DNA of 64,000 nt from Streptomyces sp. HPF1205 (GCF_020400825.1 NZ_JAINVH010000022.1:1-64000), one strand, 5' to 3'. Shown: positions 1 to 11,684, counted from the stretch's first letter. The notes: generated from the sequence alone by a model not told the origin. Program-made: numbers and translations.

Positions 1-2
1 CG

Positions 3-2465
3 CAGGACTGCCTCGCCGAGCTCTCCCCGGACACGGACCGGGCCGGGAGCGATTCCGGCGCCGTCGTTCCCCTGCTCCTCGCCACCCAGCGCCGCGACCG
101 CCCCCAGGTGGCCACCCTCACCGCCGCCGTCGCCGAGGCCCATGTCCACGGGGCCGTACGTCCCGACTGGCCCGCGATCCTGGGCGGCGGAGCTGCGGTG
201 GACCTGCCCACGTATCCCTTCCAGCGCCGGCACTTCTGGCTCGGCGGCCCCTCCGCGCCCGCCGGCACGGCGAGCGGGGACACCGCGTCCGACGAGGCCT
301 TCTGGTCGGCGGTGGGAGACGGGGACGCGGCGCGGCTGGCGAGCCTGCTCGACGTGCCGCCGGACGGGCCGGTGGCGGAGCTGCTGCCCGCCCTGAGCAC
401 CTGGCGCGCGCAGAGCGCGCGGCGCGCGGTCGCGGACGGCCTGCGGTACCGGGCCGTTTGGTGGCCCGCCGAGCAGGCCGCGGACGCGGCGCCGGGCGGC
501 ACCTGGGTGGTCGTGGTGCCGGCCGCGCTCACCGCCGACACGCGCGTCGCCGCGTTGGAGGGCGCGCTGGCCGATCGAGGCGTCGATGTGGTGCGTACGG
601 TGGTGGACCCGGCGGCGGCCGGGCGATCCGAGCTGGCGGAGCGGCTGACCGATGCCCTCGGCGGCTCGCCCGCCGCCGGCGTGCTGTCCCTGCTCGCCCT
701 CGACACCGCGCCCCGCGCCGACCAGCCCGTCGTGCCGTACGCCACCACCGCCACCCTCGTCCTGCTGCAGGCGCTCGCCGACCTCGCGCCGACCGGCCCG
801 GACGGTGCCCCGGCCCGGGTGTGGCTGCTCACGCAGGGCGCGGTGTCGACCGGCGGCGCCGATCGGCTGGACGCTCCCGAGCAGGCGCAGGTGTGGGCGC
901 TGGGCCGTACCGCCGCGCTGGAGCACCCCCGGCTGTGGGGCGGCCTGATCGATCTGCCCGCGGACCTGACCGGGACGGCACTGCGTCGCGTGACGGCGGC
1001 CCTCGCGGGACCGGAGCAGGAGGACCAGCTCGCCGTCCGGCCGGCCGGCACCTTCGTACGGCGCCTGGTGCGTGCCGCGCCCGTCCGCCCCGGCAGCGGC
1101 CGCTGGACGCCGCACGGCACCGTCCTCATCACCGACGGCACCTGGGGCGCGGGCGCCCGCGTGGCGCGTCGGCTCGCCGCCGAAGGCGCGGTTCACCTGC
1201 TGCTCACCCACGAGCCGGGTCCCGCCCCCGCGGGGAGCGAGTCGGCTCTGGCGGAGCTGGCGGAGCTGAACGCGCACGTCACCGTGGCCCCGTGCGACCT
1301 GACGGATCGGGCAGCGGTGGCCGCGCTGCTCGCGAAGGTACCGGCCGAACGGCCGCTGACCGCCGTGTTCCACACCGCCGGCGAGCCGCGGACCGCTCCG
1401 CTCGCCGCTGCCGAGCCGGCCGCGTTCGCCGCCGACGTCGCCGCCAAGGCGGCCGGGGCCGTCCACCTCCACGACCTCGCGGGCGACGGCCTGGAGGCGT
1501 TCGTGCTGTTCTCCTCCGTCGCCGGACTGTGGGGCAGCGTCGGCCAGGGCGCCTACAGCGCGGCCGGCGCCCACCTCGACGCGCTGGCCGAACACCGGCG
1601 GGACCTGGGCCGTACGGCGACGGCCGTCGCCTGGGGCGTGTGGTCCGGCACGGCCGCCACCGCCGCCGAATCCGCCGACCCGTCCGCCGAACAGGCCCGG
1701 CGCGAACGGCTGCGCGACATCGGCCTCGCCGAGACCGATCCCGGCCTGGCACTGGACATACTGGCCGGTGTCCTCGGCCGGCCCGACGGCGAAGCCGCCT
1801 TCGCGGTCGCCGCGGTGGACTGGAGCAGGTTCGCCCCGGCCTTCACCGCCACCCGGCCCAGCCCCTTCCTGGGCGGCGTGCCCGAGGTGGAGGCCGCCCT
1901 GGCCGCGGCGGCGCGGGGGGCCGACGACGCAGAGGGCGACGGACCGTCCGCGACGCTCGCGCAGTCCCTGGCCGGGCTGACCGATGCCGAGCGGGAACGC
2001 CTGCTGACCGACCTGGTGCGCGGCGAGATCGCCGCCGTCCTCGGCCACAGCGGTCCGGAGGCCGTACCGGCCGGGCGGGCCCTGAAGGACCTCGGCCTGG
2101 ACTCGCTCGCCGCCGTGTCGCTGCGCAACCGGCTGGGTGCCGCCACAGGGCTGCGGCTGTCCGCCACCGTCGTCTTCGACCACCCCAGCCCCGCCGCGCT
2201 CGCCGCCCATCTGCGGGCCTCGCTGGACCCCGCACCGGACGGCACCGCCCTGGACGAGGAGTTCGACCGGCTGCAGACCCTCCTGACGGGCCTCGCCGGC
2301 GACCCGGCTGCCCGCGAACAGGCCGGCGCACGGCTGCAGTCCCTGCTCGCCGGCCTCGGCGCACCCGCCCCCGGCACCGGGACCGCGAAGGTCGCCGCCC
2401 GGCTCGACGAGGCCAGCGACGAGGACATGTTCGCCTTCATCGACAGCGAACTCGGCACCCTGTGA
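3..2465 (+). CDS. Type I polyketide synthase, C-terminal part (AT end, KR, ACP)
   Basis: The frame is open from the left edge, so only the last part of a modular PKS subunit is visible. In order it has the tail of an acyltransferase (motif DLPTYPFQRRHFWL), a ketoreductase with its structural subdomain, an ACP with phosphopantetheine serine at codon 2103 (GLDSLAAV), and a C-terminal docking segment ending in EDMFAFIDSELG. No DH or ER fits. The KR keeps the Ser, Tyr and Lys candidates and a Trp eight residues before Tyr (A-type feature), but its NADPH motif reads TDGTWGAG instead of TGGTGxLG and the catalytic Asn is Gly. I infer it reduces poorly or not at all. The docking segment should hand the chain to the next protein, which starts 78 bases downstream. 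Confidence 0.95.
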   Translation, partial: QDCLAELSPDTDRAGSDSGAVVPLLLATQRRDRPQVATLTAAVAEAHVHGAVRPDWPAILGGGAAVDLPTYPFQRRHFWLGGPSAPAGTASGDTASDEAFWSAVGDGDAARLASLLDVPPDGPVAELLPALSTWRAQSARRAVADGLRYRAVWWPAEQAADAAPGGTWVVVVPAALTADTRVAALEGALADRGVDVVRTVVDPAAAGRSELAERLTDALGGSPAAGVLSLLALDTAPRADQPVVPYATTATLVLLQALADLAPTGPDGAPARVWLLTQGAVSTGGADRLDAPEQAQVWALGRTAALEHPRLWGGLIDLPADLTGTALRRVTAALAGPEQEDQLAVRPAGTFVRRLVRAAPVRPGSGRWTPHGTVLITDGTWGAGARVARRLAAEGAVHLLLTHEPGPAPAGSESALAELAELNAHVTVAPCDLTDRAAVAALLAKVPAERPLTAVFHTAGEPRTAPLAAAEPAAFAADVAAKAAGAVHLHDLAGDGLEAFVLFSSVAGLWGSVGQGAYSAAGAHLDALAEHRRDLGRTATAVAWGVWSGTAATAAESADPSAEQARRERLRDIGLAETDPGLALDILAGVLGRPDGEAAFAVAAVDWSRFAPAFTATRPSPFLGGVPEVEAALAAAARGADDAEGDGPSATLAQSLAGLTDAERERLLTDLVRGEIAAVLGHSGPEAVPAGRALKDLGLDSLAAVSLRNRLGAATGLRLSATVVFDHPSPAALAAHLRASLDPAPDGTALDEEFDRLQTLLTGLAGDPAAREQAGARLQSLLAGLGAPAPGTGTAKVAARLDEASDEDMFAFIDSELGTL

Positions 2466-2543
2466 GCCTTCCGGCCCGGCGGCGGCCCCGGCACGGCGGG
2501 ACGGCCACGTGACCTCATGTACCCGACATCAGCGAGGAATGTC

Positions 2544-5500
2544 ATGAACGCCACGTCCGACGAGCAGAAGCTGCGGGATTACCTCAAGCGGGTGACCGTG
2601 CAGTTCACCGAGTCCCGACGGCGCCTGAAGGAGACGGAGGACGCCCTGCGCGAACCGATCGCCATCGTGGGTATGGGCTGCCGCTTCCCCGGCGGCGTGC
2701 GCTCCCCCGAAGATCTGTGGCAGGTGGTCGCCTCCGGCACCGACGCCGTCTCCGGCTTCCCCACCGACCGGGGCTGGGACCTGGACGACCTGTACGACCC
2801 CGACCCCGACCGCGCCGGACACAGCGTCACCGTGCAGGGAGGTTTCCTTCACGAGGCCGCCGACTTCGACGCGGGGTTCTTCGGCATCTCCCCGCGTGAG
2901 GCGCTCGCCATGGACCCGCAGCAGCGGCTGTTCCTCGAAGTCTGCTGGGAGGCGATGGAACGGGCCGGCATCGACCCGGGCACGCTGCGCGGCAGCGCGA
3001 CCGGCGTCTACGCCGGCTGCGTCACCGACGACTACCAGCTCCTGCTGCAGTCCGCGCCCGACGAGATCGAGCAGTACCGCATGACCGGCGCCGCCCGGAG
3101 CGTGCTGTCGGGGCGGGTGGCGTACTCCTTCGGTTTCGAGGGCCCGGCCGTCACCGTCGACACCGCCTGCTCCTCCTCCCTGGTCGCCATCGACCTGGCC
3201 GTCCAGGCACTGCGCCGCGGCGAATGCGCCCTGGCCCTGGCAGGCGGCGTCACCGTGCTGACGACGCCCACGGAATTCATCAACTTCAGCCGGCAGCGCG
3301 GCTTCTCGCCGGACGGCCGCTGCCGCTCCTTCGCCGCCTCCGCGGACGGGACGGGGTGGGCCGAAGGCGTCGGCATCCTCGCCCTCGAACGGCTCTCCGA
3401 CGCCCGCGAACACAACCACCCCGTCCTCGGCCTCATCCGCGGCACCGCCGTCAACCAGGACGGCGCCTCCAACGGACTCACCGCACCCAACGGCCCCTCC
3501 CAGCAACGCGTCATCCAGCGCGCCCTGCACAACGCCGGGCTCACCCCCGCCGACATCGACGCCGTCGAAGCCCACGGCACCGGCACCCGCCTCGGCGACC
3601 CCATCGAAGCCCAGGCCCTCATCAACACCTACGGGCACGCACACACCCCCGCCCAGCCCCTCTGGCTCGGCTCCATCAAATCCAACATCGGCCACACCCT
3701 TGCAGCGGCAGGCGTGGCGGGCGTCATCAAGATGGTGATGGCCATGCGCCACGGCGTCCTGCCCCGCACCCTGCACGTCGACCGGCCGACACCCTTCGTC
3801 GACTGGGACGGCGGGCTGGTGGAACTCCTCACCGAGCAGCGTGACTGGCCCGACACCGGCCGTCCGCGCCGCTCCGCCGTCTCCGCGTTCGGCATGAGCG
3901 GCACCAACGCCCACGTCGTCCTCGAACAGGTGCCGGCCGACAGCCTCGCCGATACCGGAGCCCCGGCCGGCTCCGCCCCGCCGCCCGCCGTCCTGCCCCT
4001 GCTGCTCTCCGGCGGCGAGCCAGCCGCCTTGCGGGCCCAGGCGGGGCGGCTGGCCGCCCACCTCCAGTCCCGGCCCGAGGCGGAGCTGGCGGACGTCGCA
4101 CACGCGCTGGCGACCACCCGCGCGGGGCTCGACCACCGGGCCGTGGTCCTGGCGGCCGACCGTGCCGGGGCCCTCGGATCGCTGACCGGGCTCGCGACGG
4201 GCGCCGGCGACCCCCGGGTGGTCACCGGAGCGGTCAGGGAACGCGGCCGGACGGTGTTCGTCTTTCCCGGTCAGGGCTCGCAGTGGCCCGGCATGGCGGT
4301 CGGACTCCTGGACGACGAGCCGGCGTTCGCCCGTGGCCTGCGGGCCGCCGCGGAAGCCGTAGGCACGTGGACCGGCTGGGACGTGGAGGACGTGCTGCGG
4401 GAACGCGACGGCGCCCCCTCGCTGGAACGCATCGAGGTCGTGCAGCCGGTGCTGTTCTCCGTGATGGTGGCACTCGCCGAACTGTGGCGGACCCACGGCG
4501 TGGAGCCCGACGCGGTCGTCGGCCACTCCCAGGGCGAGATCGCCGCGGCCTGCGTGTCCGGCGCCCTCACGCTGGAGGACGCCGCGCAGCTGGTGGTGCT
4601 GCGCTCGCAGCTCTTCGCCGACGAACTCGTGGGCCGCGGACAGGTCGCCTCCGTGGGCCTGTCCCCCGCCGAGGCCGAGGCGTGGCTGCGCCCGTTCGGC
4701 GGCACGCTGTCCGTCGCCGGATTCAACAGCCCGCATCTGATCACCGTGGCCGGGGAACCCGCCGCGCTGACCGAGCTGGTCGCCGCTCTGACCGCCGAGG
4801 GGATCCGCGCCCGTGTCGTGGCCTCCACCGTCGCCTCCCACAGCCCCCAGGTCGAACCGCTGCGCGGCCGCCTCGCCGAACTCCTCTCGTTCGTGGCGCC
4901 CCGGGCGGGCCGGGTGCCGCTGTACTCCACGGTGACCGGCCAGGTGCTGAACGGTTCCGAACTGACCGCCGACTACTGGTACGAGAACTGCCGCCGCCCG
5001 GTGACCTTCGAACCCGTCGTCCGTACTCTGCTCGCCGACGGCTTCGACGTCTTCGTGGAGGTCAGTGCCCACCCCGTGCTGACGCTCGGCGTCGAGGAGA
5101 CCGCGGAAGACGTCGGTGCCGAGCCGGTCGTGACGGGCACGCTGCGCCGCAAGCAGGGCGGCCGGGAACGGTTCCTCGCGTCGATGGCCGAGCTCCATGT
5201 CCGGGGCCGGTCCGTGGACTGGCGGCCCGCGCTGCCCGAACGGGCCCGCCGGACGGATCTGCCCACGTACGCGTTCCAGCACCGCCGTTACTGGGTCGAG
5301 CCCGCGTCCGCCCGCTCCGCCACCGCGCCCGAGGCCGTCGAGGCCGCCTTCTGGCAGACCGTCGAGCGCGAGGACCTCGACTCGCTCGCGGCCACGCTGG
5401 CGGTCCCGCCCGACGCCCTCGCCGGCGTGCTGCCCGCGCTCGCCGCCTGGCGGCGCGGCAGCCGGCCCGGGGCGGCGCCGGACACATGGCGCTACAAGGC

Positions 5501-8207
5501 GCTCTGGCAGGGTGTCGGCGACCCGCCGCCCACACCTCTCACCGGCAACTGGCTGGTCATGGTGCCCGTGGGTTCCGCCGAAGCGTCCACGGACGCCGTC
5601 CTCGCCGCGCTGCGGCAGGCCGGTGCCCGCACCGTGACGGTCCCCGCCGAGCCCGGCGTGGACCGGGAGGTCCTGACGAGGCGGTTACGGGCGGCGGCGG
5701 GTGACGGGCCGGTGGCGGGCATCCTGTCGCTACTGGCGCTGGACACCGCGCCGGTCGAGGGCCATCAGGAGCTTCCCGCCGGACTCGCCATGACGCTGCT
5801 GCTGCTCCAGGCGGTGTCCGACGCCGGCCTGGACCGCGCGGTGTGGTCGGTGACCGGCGGCGCGGTCGGCGTCGGCGCCGCCGACCCGGTCACCGAGCCC
5901 GCACAGGCCCACGTCTGGGGACTGGGCGAGATCGCCGCGCTCGAAGTCCCCCACCTGTGGGCCGGGCTGGTCGACCTGCCGCCGGCCCCGAGCGGGCACG
6001 ACCTGGCCCGCCTGGCCGCGATCCTGGCCGCGCCCGGCGACGAGGCCCGGTTCGCGGTCCGCGGATACGGCCTCTTCGCCCGGCGCCTCGTCCGTGCCCC
6101 GCGCCCGCCGCGCGCCGTGCCGGGCGGATGGACGCCGCACGGCACCGTCCTCATCACCGACGGCACCCACGGCCCCGGCGCCGTCCTGGCCCGCCGGCTC
6201 GCCGCCGCCGGGGCCCGCCACCTGCTGCTCACCCACGGCGCGGACCGCCCGGACGCCGCCGTGGGTGAGCTCGCCACCGAACTGCGCGCGCTCGGCGCCG
6301 AGGTGACGGCCGTGCCGTGCGATGTCGCCGACCGCGCCGCACTCGCCCGGCTCCTGGCCGGCGTGCCCGACGACGCGCCGCTCGGCGCGGTCTTCCACAC
6401 CGCCGGCCCGCTCGCCGAAGAGGCACTGGGCACGCTCACCCCGGACCGCCTGGCCGCCGTACTGCGCACCAGGACGCTGGGCGCCCGCCACCTCGACGAA
6501 CTCACCCGCCCGCACGACCTGTCGGCCTTCGTGCTCTTCTCGTCCGCCACCGCGTCCCTCGCCGCCGGACTGGGCCTGGCCGGGTACGCCGCCGCCAACG
6601 CCTACCTCGAAGCCCTGGCGGACCACCGCCGTGCCGCCGGCCTGCCCGCGACCGCCCTGGCCTGGGGGGTGTGGCGCGAACCGCCCGCCGGCTCCGGGCA
6701 GGCGCAGGAGGAGCGCTACGACCGGCTCGCCCGACGCGGCCTGCCGCCGCTGGACCCCGACCGCGCCCTCGCCGCCCTCCAGCAGGCCCTGGACGACGAC
6801 ACGCCCGCTCTCCTCGTCGCCGACGTCGACTGGCCCGCCTACCGGCGGGTGGTCGCCGCCGGCCGCCCCGACCCGCTGCTTTCCCGCATCCCCGAGGCAG
6901 CCGCGGCGGCCGACGGCGACGCCGTCGGCCCCGACCGCTCCTCGGCTCTGCTCGCGGCTCTCGCCGGCGCGGACTCGCCCGCCGAGCGCCGAACCCTCCT
7001 TCTCGGCGCCGTCCGCGGCGAAATCGCCGACCTCCTCGGTTATCCCGACCCCGAGGTCCTCGGCCCCGACTCCGACTTCCTGGGACTCGGCATGGACTCC
7101 GTCGCGGCCGTCTCCTTGCGCAACCGCCTCGCCAAGCTCCTGCACCGCAAACTTCCCGCCCGGACCACCCTGGACCACCGCACACCGCACGCCCTGGCCG
7201 CGTTCCTGGCAGCCGAGTTGTCAGGGCAGCCCCGGCGGTCCGGGGCCGAGGCCGGCGACGACCTCGTGAACCGCTGGATCGCCGCTCTCGCCGAGGGGGA
7301 GCACGTGCCGGAACTCCTGGGCGTCCCGGCCGGGGCCGCCCCGGCGGCAGCGGACCGGGCCTCAGCCCGCTCCGGCTCCGAACATGCCGACTTGGTGGGC
7401 GAGTTGACGGCCGCTGCCGCCCGGCGCCCGGTCTTCGACGAATCCGGGCCCGGCCACGTCCCCGCTCCCGTGGTGCTCGCCACCGGGCCCGCGACGCCCG
7501 CCCTGATCTGCCTGCCCACCGTCCTGGCCACCTCGGGGCCGCACCAGTTCGCCCGGTTCGCCGCCGCGTTCGCGAAGGATCGACCGGTCACGGCCCTGAC
7601 CCTGCCCGGATTCGGGGCCGGGGAGCCGCTGCCGGCCACCCTCGGCGCCGGGGCCGCCGCACTCGCCGAGGCGGTACGGTCCCGGGCGGGGAACACGCCG
7701 TTCGTGCTGGTCGGCTATTCCTCGGGCGGTCTGCTCGCGCACGCGGTGGCCGCCTGCCTGGAAGCCGGGGGACTCTTCCCGGAGGCGCTGGTACTGCTCG
7801 ACACGTATCTGCCCGGCAGCGAGGAACTCGCGGCACTGGCGCCGGCCATCGGCAGGGGCATGGTGCGGCGGCTGGAGGAGTACTCGCCGCTGGGGGCCGA
7901 GCGGGTGACCGCCATGACCGGCTACCTCGGGCTGCTGGACGGTCTGCGGCCGCAGGAGCTGAAGGCACCGGTGCTGCTGGTCCGGCCCGAACGGCCGGTG
8001 GCCGGCGCGGAGGCCGTCACGCACTGGCGGTCGGCCTGGCCGGGGCGGCACGACGCGGTGGAGGTGCCCGGCGACCACTTCTCCCTGATCGAGGGCGACG
8101 CGGCCACCACCGCACGGGCCGTGCGGGACTGGCTCGCCGGCCACGCCGACTCCGCTGCCGGCGCCGCACCGGCCACCTCCGTGACCGCGAAGGAGCGTTC
8201 GGCATGA
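2544..8207 (+). CDS. Type I polyketide synthase terminal module (KS-AT-KR-ACP-TE)
   Basis: This 1887-residue protein adds the last extender unit and releases the chain. The start chosen is the ATG preceded by AGGA; it gives a standard N-terminal docking coiled coil ([13 protein letters not shown]). KS has Cys209 in TACSSS and both histidine motifs (EAHGTGT, SNIGHT). AT has Ser662 in GHSQGE and VASH where methylmalonyl-specific domains usually have YASH, so methylmalonyl-CoA is the likely substrate. KR (about 1180-1370) has TDGTHGPG at its NADPH site, and Arg replaces the expected Lys, so it is probably inactive. ACP serine is residue 1519. The thioesterase has Ser1726 (GYSSGG), an Asp (LLDTY) and a His (GDHFSLI). 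Codon 1048 (5685-5687) is a rare TTA. Its stop overlaps the next start by 4 bases. Confidence 0.96.
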   Translation: MNATSDEQKLRDYLKRVTVQFTESRRRLKETEDALREPIAIVGMGCRFPGGVRSPEDLWQVVASGTDAVSGFPTDRGWDLDDLYDPDPDRAGHSVTVQGGFLHEAADFDAGFFGISPREALAMDPQQRLFLEVCWEAMERAGIDPGTLRGSATGVYAGCVTDDYQLLLQSAPDEIEQYRMTGAARSVLSGRVAYSFGFEGPAVTVDTACSSSLVAIDLAVQALRRGECALALAGGVTVLTTPTEFINFSRQRGFSPDGRCRSFAASADGTGWAEGVGILALERLSDAREHNHPVLGLIRGTAVNQDGASNGLTAPNGPSQQRVIQRALHNAGLTPADIDAVEAHGTGTRLGDPIEAQALINTYGHAHTPAQPLWLGSIKSNIGHTLAAAGVAGVIKMVMAMRHGVLPRTLHVDRPTPFVDWDGGLVELLTEQRDWPDTGRPRRSAVSAFGMSGTNAHVVLEQVPADSLADTGAPAGSAPPPAVLPLLLSGGEPAALRAQAGRLAAHLQSRPEAELADVAHALATTRAGLDHRAVVLAADRAGALGSLTGLATGAGDPRVVTGAVRERGRTVFVFPGQGSQWPGMAVGLLDDEPAFARGLRAAAEAVGTWTGWDVEDVLRERDGAPSLERIEVVQPVLFSVMVALAELWRTHGVEPDAVVGHSQGEIAAACVSGALTLEDAAQLVVLRSQLFADELVGRGQVASVGLSPAEAEAWLRPFGGTLSVAGFNSPHLITVAGEPAALTELVAALTAEGIRARVVASTVASHSPQVEPLRGRLAELLSFVAPRAGRVPLYSTVTGQVLNGSELTADYWYENCRRPVTFEPVVRTLLADGFDVFVEVSAHPVLTLGVEETAEDVGAEPVVTGTLRRKQGGRERFLASMAELHVRGRSVDWRPALPERARRTDLPTYAFQHRRYWVEPASARSATAPEAVEAAFWQTVEREDLDSLAATLAVPPDALAGVLPALAAWRRGSRPGAAPDTWRYKALWQGVGDPPPTPLTGNWLVMVPVGSAEASTDAVLAALRQAGARTVTVPAEPGVDREVLTRRLRAAAGDGPVAGILSLLALDTAPVEGHQELPAGLAMTLLLLQAVSDAGLDRAVWSVTGGAVGVGAADPVTEPAQAHVWGLGEIAALEVPHLWAGLVDLPPAPSGHDLARLAAILAAPGDEARFAVRGYGLFARRLVRAPRPPRAVPGGWTPHGTVLITDGTHGPGAVLARRLAAAGARHLLLTHGADRPDAAVGELATELRALGAEVTAVPCDVADRAALARLLAGVPDDAPLGAVFHTAGPLAEEALGTLTPDRLAAVLRTRTLGARHLDELTRPHDLSAFVLFSSATASLAAGLGLAGYAAANAYLEALADHRRAAGLPATALAWGVWREPPAGSGQAQEERYDRLARRGLPPLDPDRALAALQQALDDDTPALLVADVDWPAYRRVVAAGRPDPLLSRIPEAAAAADGDAVGPDRSSALLAALAGADSPAERRTLLLGAVRGEIADLLGYPDPEVLGPDSDFLGLGMDSVAAVSLRNRLAKLLHRKLPARTTLDHRTPHALAAFLAAELSGQPRRSGAEAGDDLVNRWIAALAEGEHVPELLGVPAGAAPAAADRASARSGSEHADLVGELTAAAARRPVFDESGPGHVPAPVVLATGPATPALICLPTVLATSGPHQFARFAAAFAKDRPVTALTLPGFGAGEPLPATLGAGAAALAEAVRSRAGNTPFVLVGYSSGGLLAHAVAACLEAGGLFPEALVLLDTYLPGSEELAALAPAIGRGMVRRLEEYSPLGAERVTAMTGYLGLLDGLRPQELKAPVLLVRPERPVAGAEAVTHWRSAWPGRHDAVEVPGDHFSLIEGDAATTARAVRDWLAGHADSAAGAAPATSVTAKERSA

Positions 8208-9727
8208 AACGCGTCCCCGTCCTGGTCGTGGGCGCGGGCCCGGTCGGCCTCGCCCTCGCCTGCGCGCTGTGGCAGCGCGGCGTCCGCGCCCGGATCGTCG
8301 AAGCCGAAGCGGACCGGCAGTCCGGCTCCCGCGCCGTCCAGCTCCACCCGCCGACCCTGCAGCTCTTCCGCGAACTGGGCGTGCTGGACGAGGCCGAACG
8401 GCTGGGACTGCGGATCCGCTCGACCAGCTACCACCTGGCCGGCGGCCGCACGGTGCGGGTGGTGCTCGGGCCCCGCAACGAACCGCTGATGCTCCCGCAG
8501 GAGCACACCGCGCGCTTGCTGGAGGGGGCGCTGGAACTGGCCGGCGGCCGGGTGGAGCGCGGTCTGCGGGTCACCGACGTCACCCAGGACGCCGAGGGTG
8601 TCAGCGTCGAGACGCGGGGCCCGGACGGCACGGAACTGATCGAGGCCGACTGGCTCGTCGCCACCGACGGCGTGCGCAGCACCGTACGGGACCGGCTCGG
8701 GGTGGACTTCGCCGGCAGCGACGTCACGACCGGTTTCGTCCTCGCCGAGGGCCGGATCGGCGGGGACTTCGAACGCAACGCGGTGCACTACTTCCTGGGC
8801 CAGACCGGTTCGGTGGTCTTCGCGTCCATGCCCGGCGGACGGACCCGGATCTCCGCGCCCGTCCCGGAGGGCTTCCCGATCGACGCCGAGGGTGTGCAGC
8901 GGCTGCTGGACACCCGGGGCCCGGGCGGACTGCACGTCACCGGACTGGACATGATCAGCAGCTTCACCAGCCAGGAGCGCATCGCCGTCACCCTGCGCAA
9001 GGGGCGCTGCTTCCTCGCCGGGGACGCCGCCCACACCCATTCCCCGCTCGGCGGCCAGGGCCTGAACCTCGGCCTGCAGGACGCCCACAACCTCGCCTGG
9101 AAGCTCGCCGGGGTGGTCACCGGCACCCTCGCCCCGGCGATCCTGGACACCTACGGGCCCGAGCGGCACCAGGCCGCCGAGCAGATCGTCCGTAACACCC
9201 ACCTGTTCCTCACGGTGTTCCGGCTGGGTCCGGCCGCGTCCCGGATACGCGATACCGTGTGGGCCGGTCTGGAGGCCGCGGGGGTGCTGCGCCAGTGGTT
9301 CGTTCCCCTGCTGGCGGGCTGGCGGGTCCGCTACCCCGATCTGCTGGGTGAGCGGGGCCGGCCGGACCCGCGCCGGTCCGCCCTGCGGGCGGCACGGCGG
9401 CTGCCCGCTCCCGGCGGTCGCGCCCCCGCCTGGGTGCCCGAACCGCCGGCCGGGATCCCGCAGTTCCGGCTGGTGGCGCGGGGCCCGGCCGGGGACGGCC
9501 CGGTCCGGGCCGTGCATGCCGCGGCCGCCGCGGCTCCCGTACCCGTGGTGCCCACGTACCTGCCCGGGCGGGCTCCTGGTTTCCTGCTCCTGCGCCCGGA
9601 CGGCTATGTCCTGGCCGCCGGCACCACCGCGGCGGAACTCGCCGCCGCCGGGCGGCTGCTGGGCCGGATCGCCGCGGCCGCTCCTGTCCGGCCGAAGCGC
9701 CCGGCCGTGACGGCGGAGGCCGACTGA
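8204..9727 (+). CDS. FAD-dependent aromatic-type monooxygenase
   Basis: A 507-residue flavoprotein hydroxylase of the PF01494 family (relatives hydroxylate polyketides, rifamycin or tetracycline). Visible motifs are the N-terminal dinucleotide fold [11 protein letters not shown], the DG motif ([13 protein letters not shown]) that binds FAD and NAD(P)H, and the GD motif ([17 protein letters not shown]). The C-terminus is a short thioredoxin-like extension. The ATG overlaps the PKS stop (ATGA), so translation is coupled and the enzyme very likely acts as a tailoring oxygenase on the released polyketide. A Baeyer-Villiger role cannot be excluded from sequence. Confidence 0.93.
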   Translation: MKRVPVLVVGAGPVGLALACALWQRGVRARIVEAEADRQSGSRAVQLHPPTLQLFRELGVLDEAERLGLRIRSTSYHLAGGRTVRVVLGPRNEPLMLPQEHTARLLEGALELAGGRVERGLRVTDVTQDAEGVSVETRGPDGTELIEADWLVATDGVRSTVRDRLGVDFAGSDVTTGFVLAEGRIGGDFERNAVHYFLGQTGSVVFASMPGGRTRISAPVPEGFPIDAEGVQRLLDTRGPGGLHVTGLDMISSFTSQERIAVTLRKGRCFLAGDAAHTHSPLGGQGLNLGLQDAHNLAWKLAGVVTGTLAPAILDTYGPERHQAAEQIVRNTHLFLTVFRLGPAASRIRDTVWAGLEAAGVLRQWFVPLLAGWRVRYPDLLGERGRPDPRRSALRAARRLPAPGGRAPAWVPEPPAGIPQFRLVARGPAGDGPVRAVHAAAAAAPVPVVPTYLPGRAPGFLLLRPDGYVLAAGTTAAELAAAGRLLGRIAAAAPVRPKRPAVTAEAD

Positions 9728-9795
9728 CGACCTGGCCGTCCCGGCCCCGCGGCGGGCGCCGGGACCGGCAGTGCGTGAACCCCGCGCCTCTGGCG

Positions 9796-9836
9796 GCCCC
9801 GCCGTCCGCCCGCACGTTCCGGGCGAACGGCGGGGC
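9796..9836. terminator. Bidirectional terminator hairpin
   Basis: Arms of 17 bases (9796-9812 and 9820-9836) pair with one mismatch and a 7-base loop. It lies between the convergent monooxygenase and aldo/keto reductase genes, so it can end both transcripts. No T-run follows, as is common in Streptomyces. Confidence 0.7.
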
Positions 9837-9853
9837 GCCGGGCGGTCAGCCGG

Positions 9854-10696
9854 TCAGACGGCGGCCGAGACGCTCGCGAACTCCTCGTCGGTGAGCCGGA
9901 TCTGGGCGGCGCCCATGTTCTCCTCCAGGTGCGCCACCGAGGAGGTGCCGGGGATCGGCAGCATCGCCGGAGAGCGGTGCAGCAGCCAGGCCAGCGCGAG
10001 TTGCGCGGGAGTGGCGGCGTGGCCGTCGAGCACCGCGGCCAGGGAGCTGTCGGGGGCGGCGAGGGCGCCCGAGCCGATGGGGAACCACGGGATGAAGGCC
10101 AGCCCGTGCTCTTCGGCGTACCCCAGGACGTCCTCGTACTTGCGGTCGCCGAGGTTGTACATGTTCTGCACCGACACGATCTCGGCGACGGCCCGGGCCT
10201 GGTCCAGCTCCTCGATGCCGACCTCGGACAGCCCGATGTGCCGGATCTTGCCCTCCTTCTGCAGCGCGGCCAGCTCCCCCACCTGGTCCGCCAGCGGTAC
10301 CGCCGGGTCGACCCGGTGCAGTTGGAGCAGGTCGATGGTCTCCAGGCCGAGGTGCCGCAGGTTCAGTTCCACCTGCTGACGCAGGTACTCCGGCCGTCCG
10401 AGCGGGCGCCAGTCCTGCGGGCCGGGCCGGCTCATGCCCACCTTGGTCGCGATGACCAGGCCCTCCGGGTAGGGGTGCAGGGCCTCACGGATGATCAGAT
10501 CGGCGGTGAAGGGGCCGTAGGCGTCGGCGGTGTCGATGAAGTTGACGCCCAGCTCGACCGCGCGGCGCACCACCCGTATCGCCTCCGCCCGGTCGGTCGG
10601 CTCACCCCAGATGCCAGGGCCGGTCAGCCGCATGGCGCCGAAGCCGAGCCGGTTCACGGTGAGGTCGCCGCCGATCTGCAGCAGGTCAGTAGGCAT
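9854..10696 (-). CDS. Aldo/keto reductase
   Basis: A 280-residue NADPH-dependent oxidoreductase of the AKR superfamily. The catalytic tetrad is visible: Asp55 and Tyr60 (FIDTADAYG), Lys85 (IATKVG) and His127 (LQLHRVD). The C-terminal NADPH loop has the usual IPGTSS. It is transcribed divergently from the TetR gene and shares a 176-base promoter region containing a probable TetR operator. It may reduce a ketone of the polyketide, or a reactive carbonyl as a detoxification function; the sequence does not decide this. Confidence 0.93.
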   Translation of the reverse strand: MPTDLLQIGGDLTVNRLGFGAMRLTGPGIWGEPTDRAEAIRVVRRAVELGVNFIDTADAYGPFTADLIIREALHPYPEGLVIATKVGMSRPGPQDWRPLGRPEYLRQQVELNLRHLGLETIDLLQLHRVDPAVPLADQVGELAALQKEGKIRHIGLSEVGIEELDQARAVAEIVSVQNMYNLGDRKYEDVLGYAEEHGLAFIPWFPIGSGALAAPDSSLAAVLDGHAATPAQLALAWLLHRSPAMLPIPGTSSVAHLEENMGAAQIRLTDEEFASVSAAV

Positions 10697-10775
10697 CGTT
10701 GGCCTTTCGAGGTGAAGAGAGTGAGGACTGGTGAGGACCGATGAGGACTGATGTCCTGGGCCGCCGTCTGCTAGC

Positions 10776-10790
10776 CTTAACAGCGTTTAC
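10776..10790. promoter_or_regulatory. Probable TetR operator in the divergent AKR/TetR promoter region
   Basis: CTTAACAGCGTTTAC matches 11 of 15 positions of the perfect palindrome CTAAACGGTGTTTAG just downstream of the exporter promoter at 16429-16443. It lies roughly midway between the two divergent starts. The shared site suggests that the TetR protein controls itself, the reductase and the exporter. This is inferred from sequence only. Confidence 0.55.
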
Positions 10791-10872
10791 TAACTGCATG
10801 CATATTGTCAACCGAGCGCCGTTTGGAATCCGGCGGAGGGCGCTGTCATTCAACGCTGCTAGGGTGGTCAGC

Positions 10873-11613
10873 ATGGGACAAGTGATTCAAAGCCGGAGGA
10901 TGCGACTGCGCGAGGCGACAATCGCCGAGATCAAGTCCACCGCGCTGCAGCACATGGCCTCCAGCGGCACTGCGGCGGTCTCGCTGCGCGCCATTGCCCG
11001 CGACATGGGCATGACCGCCGCTGCCATTTACAGCTATTTCGACACGCGCGACAACCTCATCAGCGTTCTGATCGCCGACGTCTACAGCACCCTCGCCGAC
11101 ACGCTGGAGACCGCGATCGACGGATGCCCCGCGGACTCCCCGCAGGCGCAGCTGATCGCCTTCGGGTCGGCGTACCGCACCTGGGCGATCAACAACCCGG
11201 AGGAGTTCCGGCTGGTCTACGGCGACCCCGCGCCCGACTACCGGCCCCCGGAAGGCGGCGCGGCGGCCGAGGCCGAGCACCGCTCCTGCGCGGTCCTCAC
11301 CGGCATCATCGCCGCCGCCTGGCCCACGGCCCGGTACCTGTGCACCGAGGACACCCACTCCTGGGCCGACTTCGACCCGCAGTTCGCCGGGCTGATCCAG
11401 CAGTCCTTCCCCGGCCTTCCGCCGGCCGCGGTGGCCCTCTCGCTGCGGGTATGGGGGCGGCTGCACGGCCTGGTGACCCTGGAGGTGTACGGTCACCTGC
11501 GCCCGCAGGTGAGCGATCCGGCCAAGCTCTACCGGACCGAGCTGACCGACCTCGCGCACTCCCTCGGCCGCACCGCGGCGGACGACTCGCACCACAGCGC
11601 GGCCACCGCCTGA
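10873..11613 (+). CDS. TetR-family repressor (WHG-type C-terminus)
   Basis: A 246-residue regulator. The chosen ATG is preceded by AGGGTGG at good spacing; an upstream in-frame ATG at 10741 would overlap the operator region and adds no conserved residues. The N-terminal HTH is recognisable (LRAIARDMGMTAAAIYSYF). The ligand domain has the WAINNPEEFRLVYGDP segment of the TetR_C_33/WHG group. The neighbouring aldo/keto reductase and exporter, and the operator-like sequence in both promoters, suggest it derepresses export when the polyketide or an intermediate binds. Confidence 0.93.
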   Translation: MGQVIQSRRMRLREATIAEIKSTALQHMASSGTAAVSLRAIARDMGMTAAAIYSYFDTRDNLISVLIADVYSTLADTLETAIDGCPADSPQAQLIAFGSAYRTWAINNPEEFRLVYGDPAPDYRPPEGGAAAEAEHRSCAVLTGIIAAAWPTARYLCTEDTHSWADFDPQFAGLIQQSFPGLPPAAVALSLRVWGRLHGLVTLEVYGHLRPQVSDPAKLYRTELTDLAHSLGRTAADDSHHSAATA

Positions 11614-11684
11614 CCGGCTCCGCCCGTGCCGGGTCCTCTGGTCCCGGTTCCGGTGCGGGCCGGCCGGCGGCGGCCGCGGCCCGT

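Noticed and set aside
2529-5282. A 917-codon open frame on the minus strand opposite the PKS
   Set aside because: It is the antisense shadow of the GC-rich KS-AT coding sequence and shows no family features.
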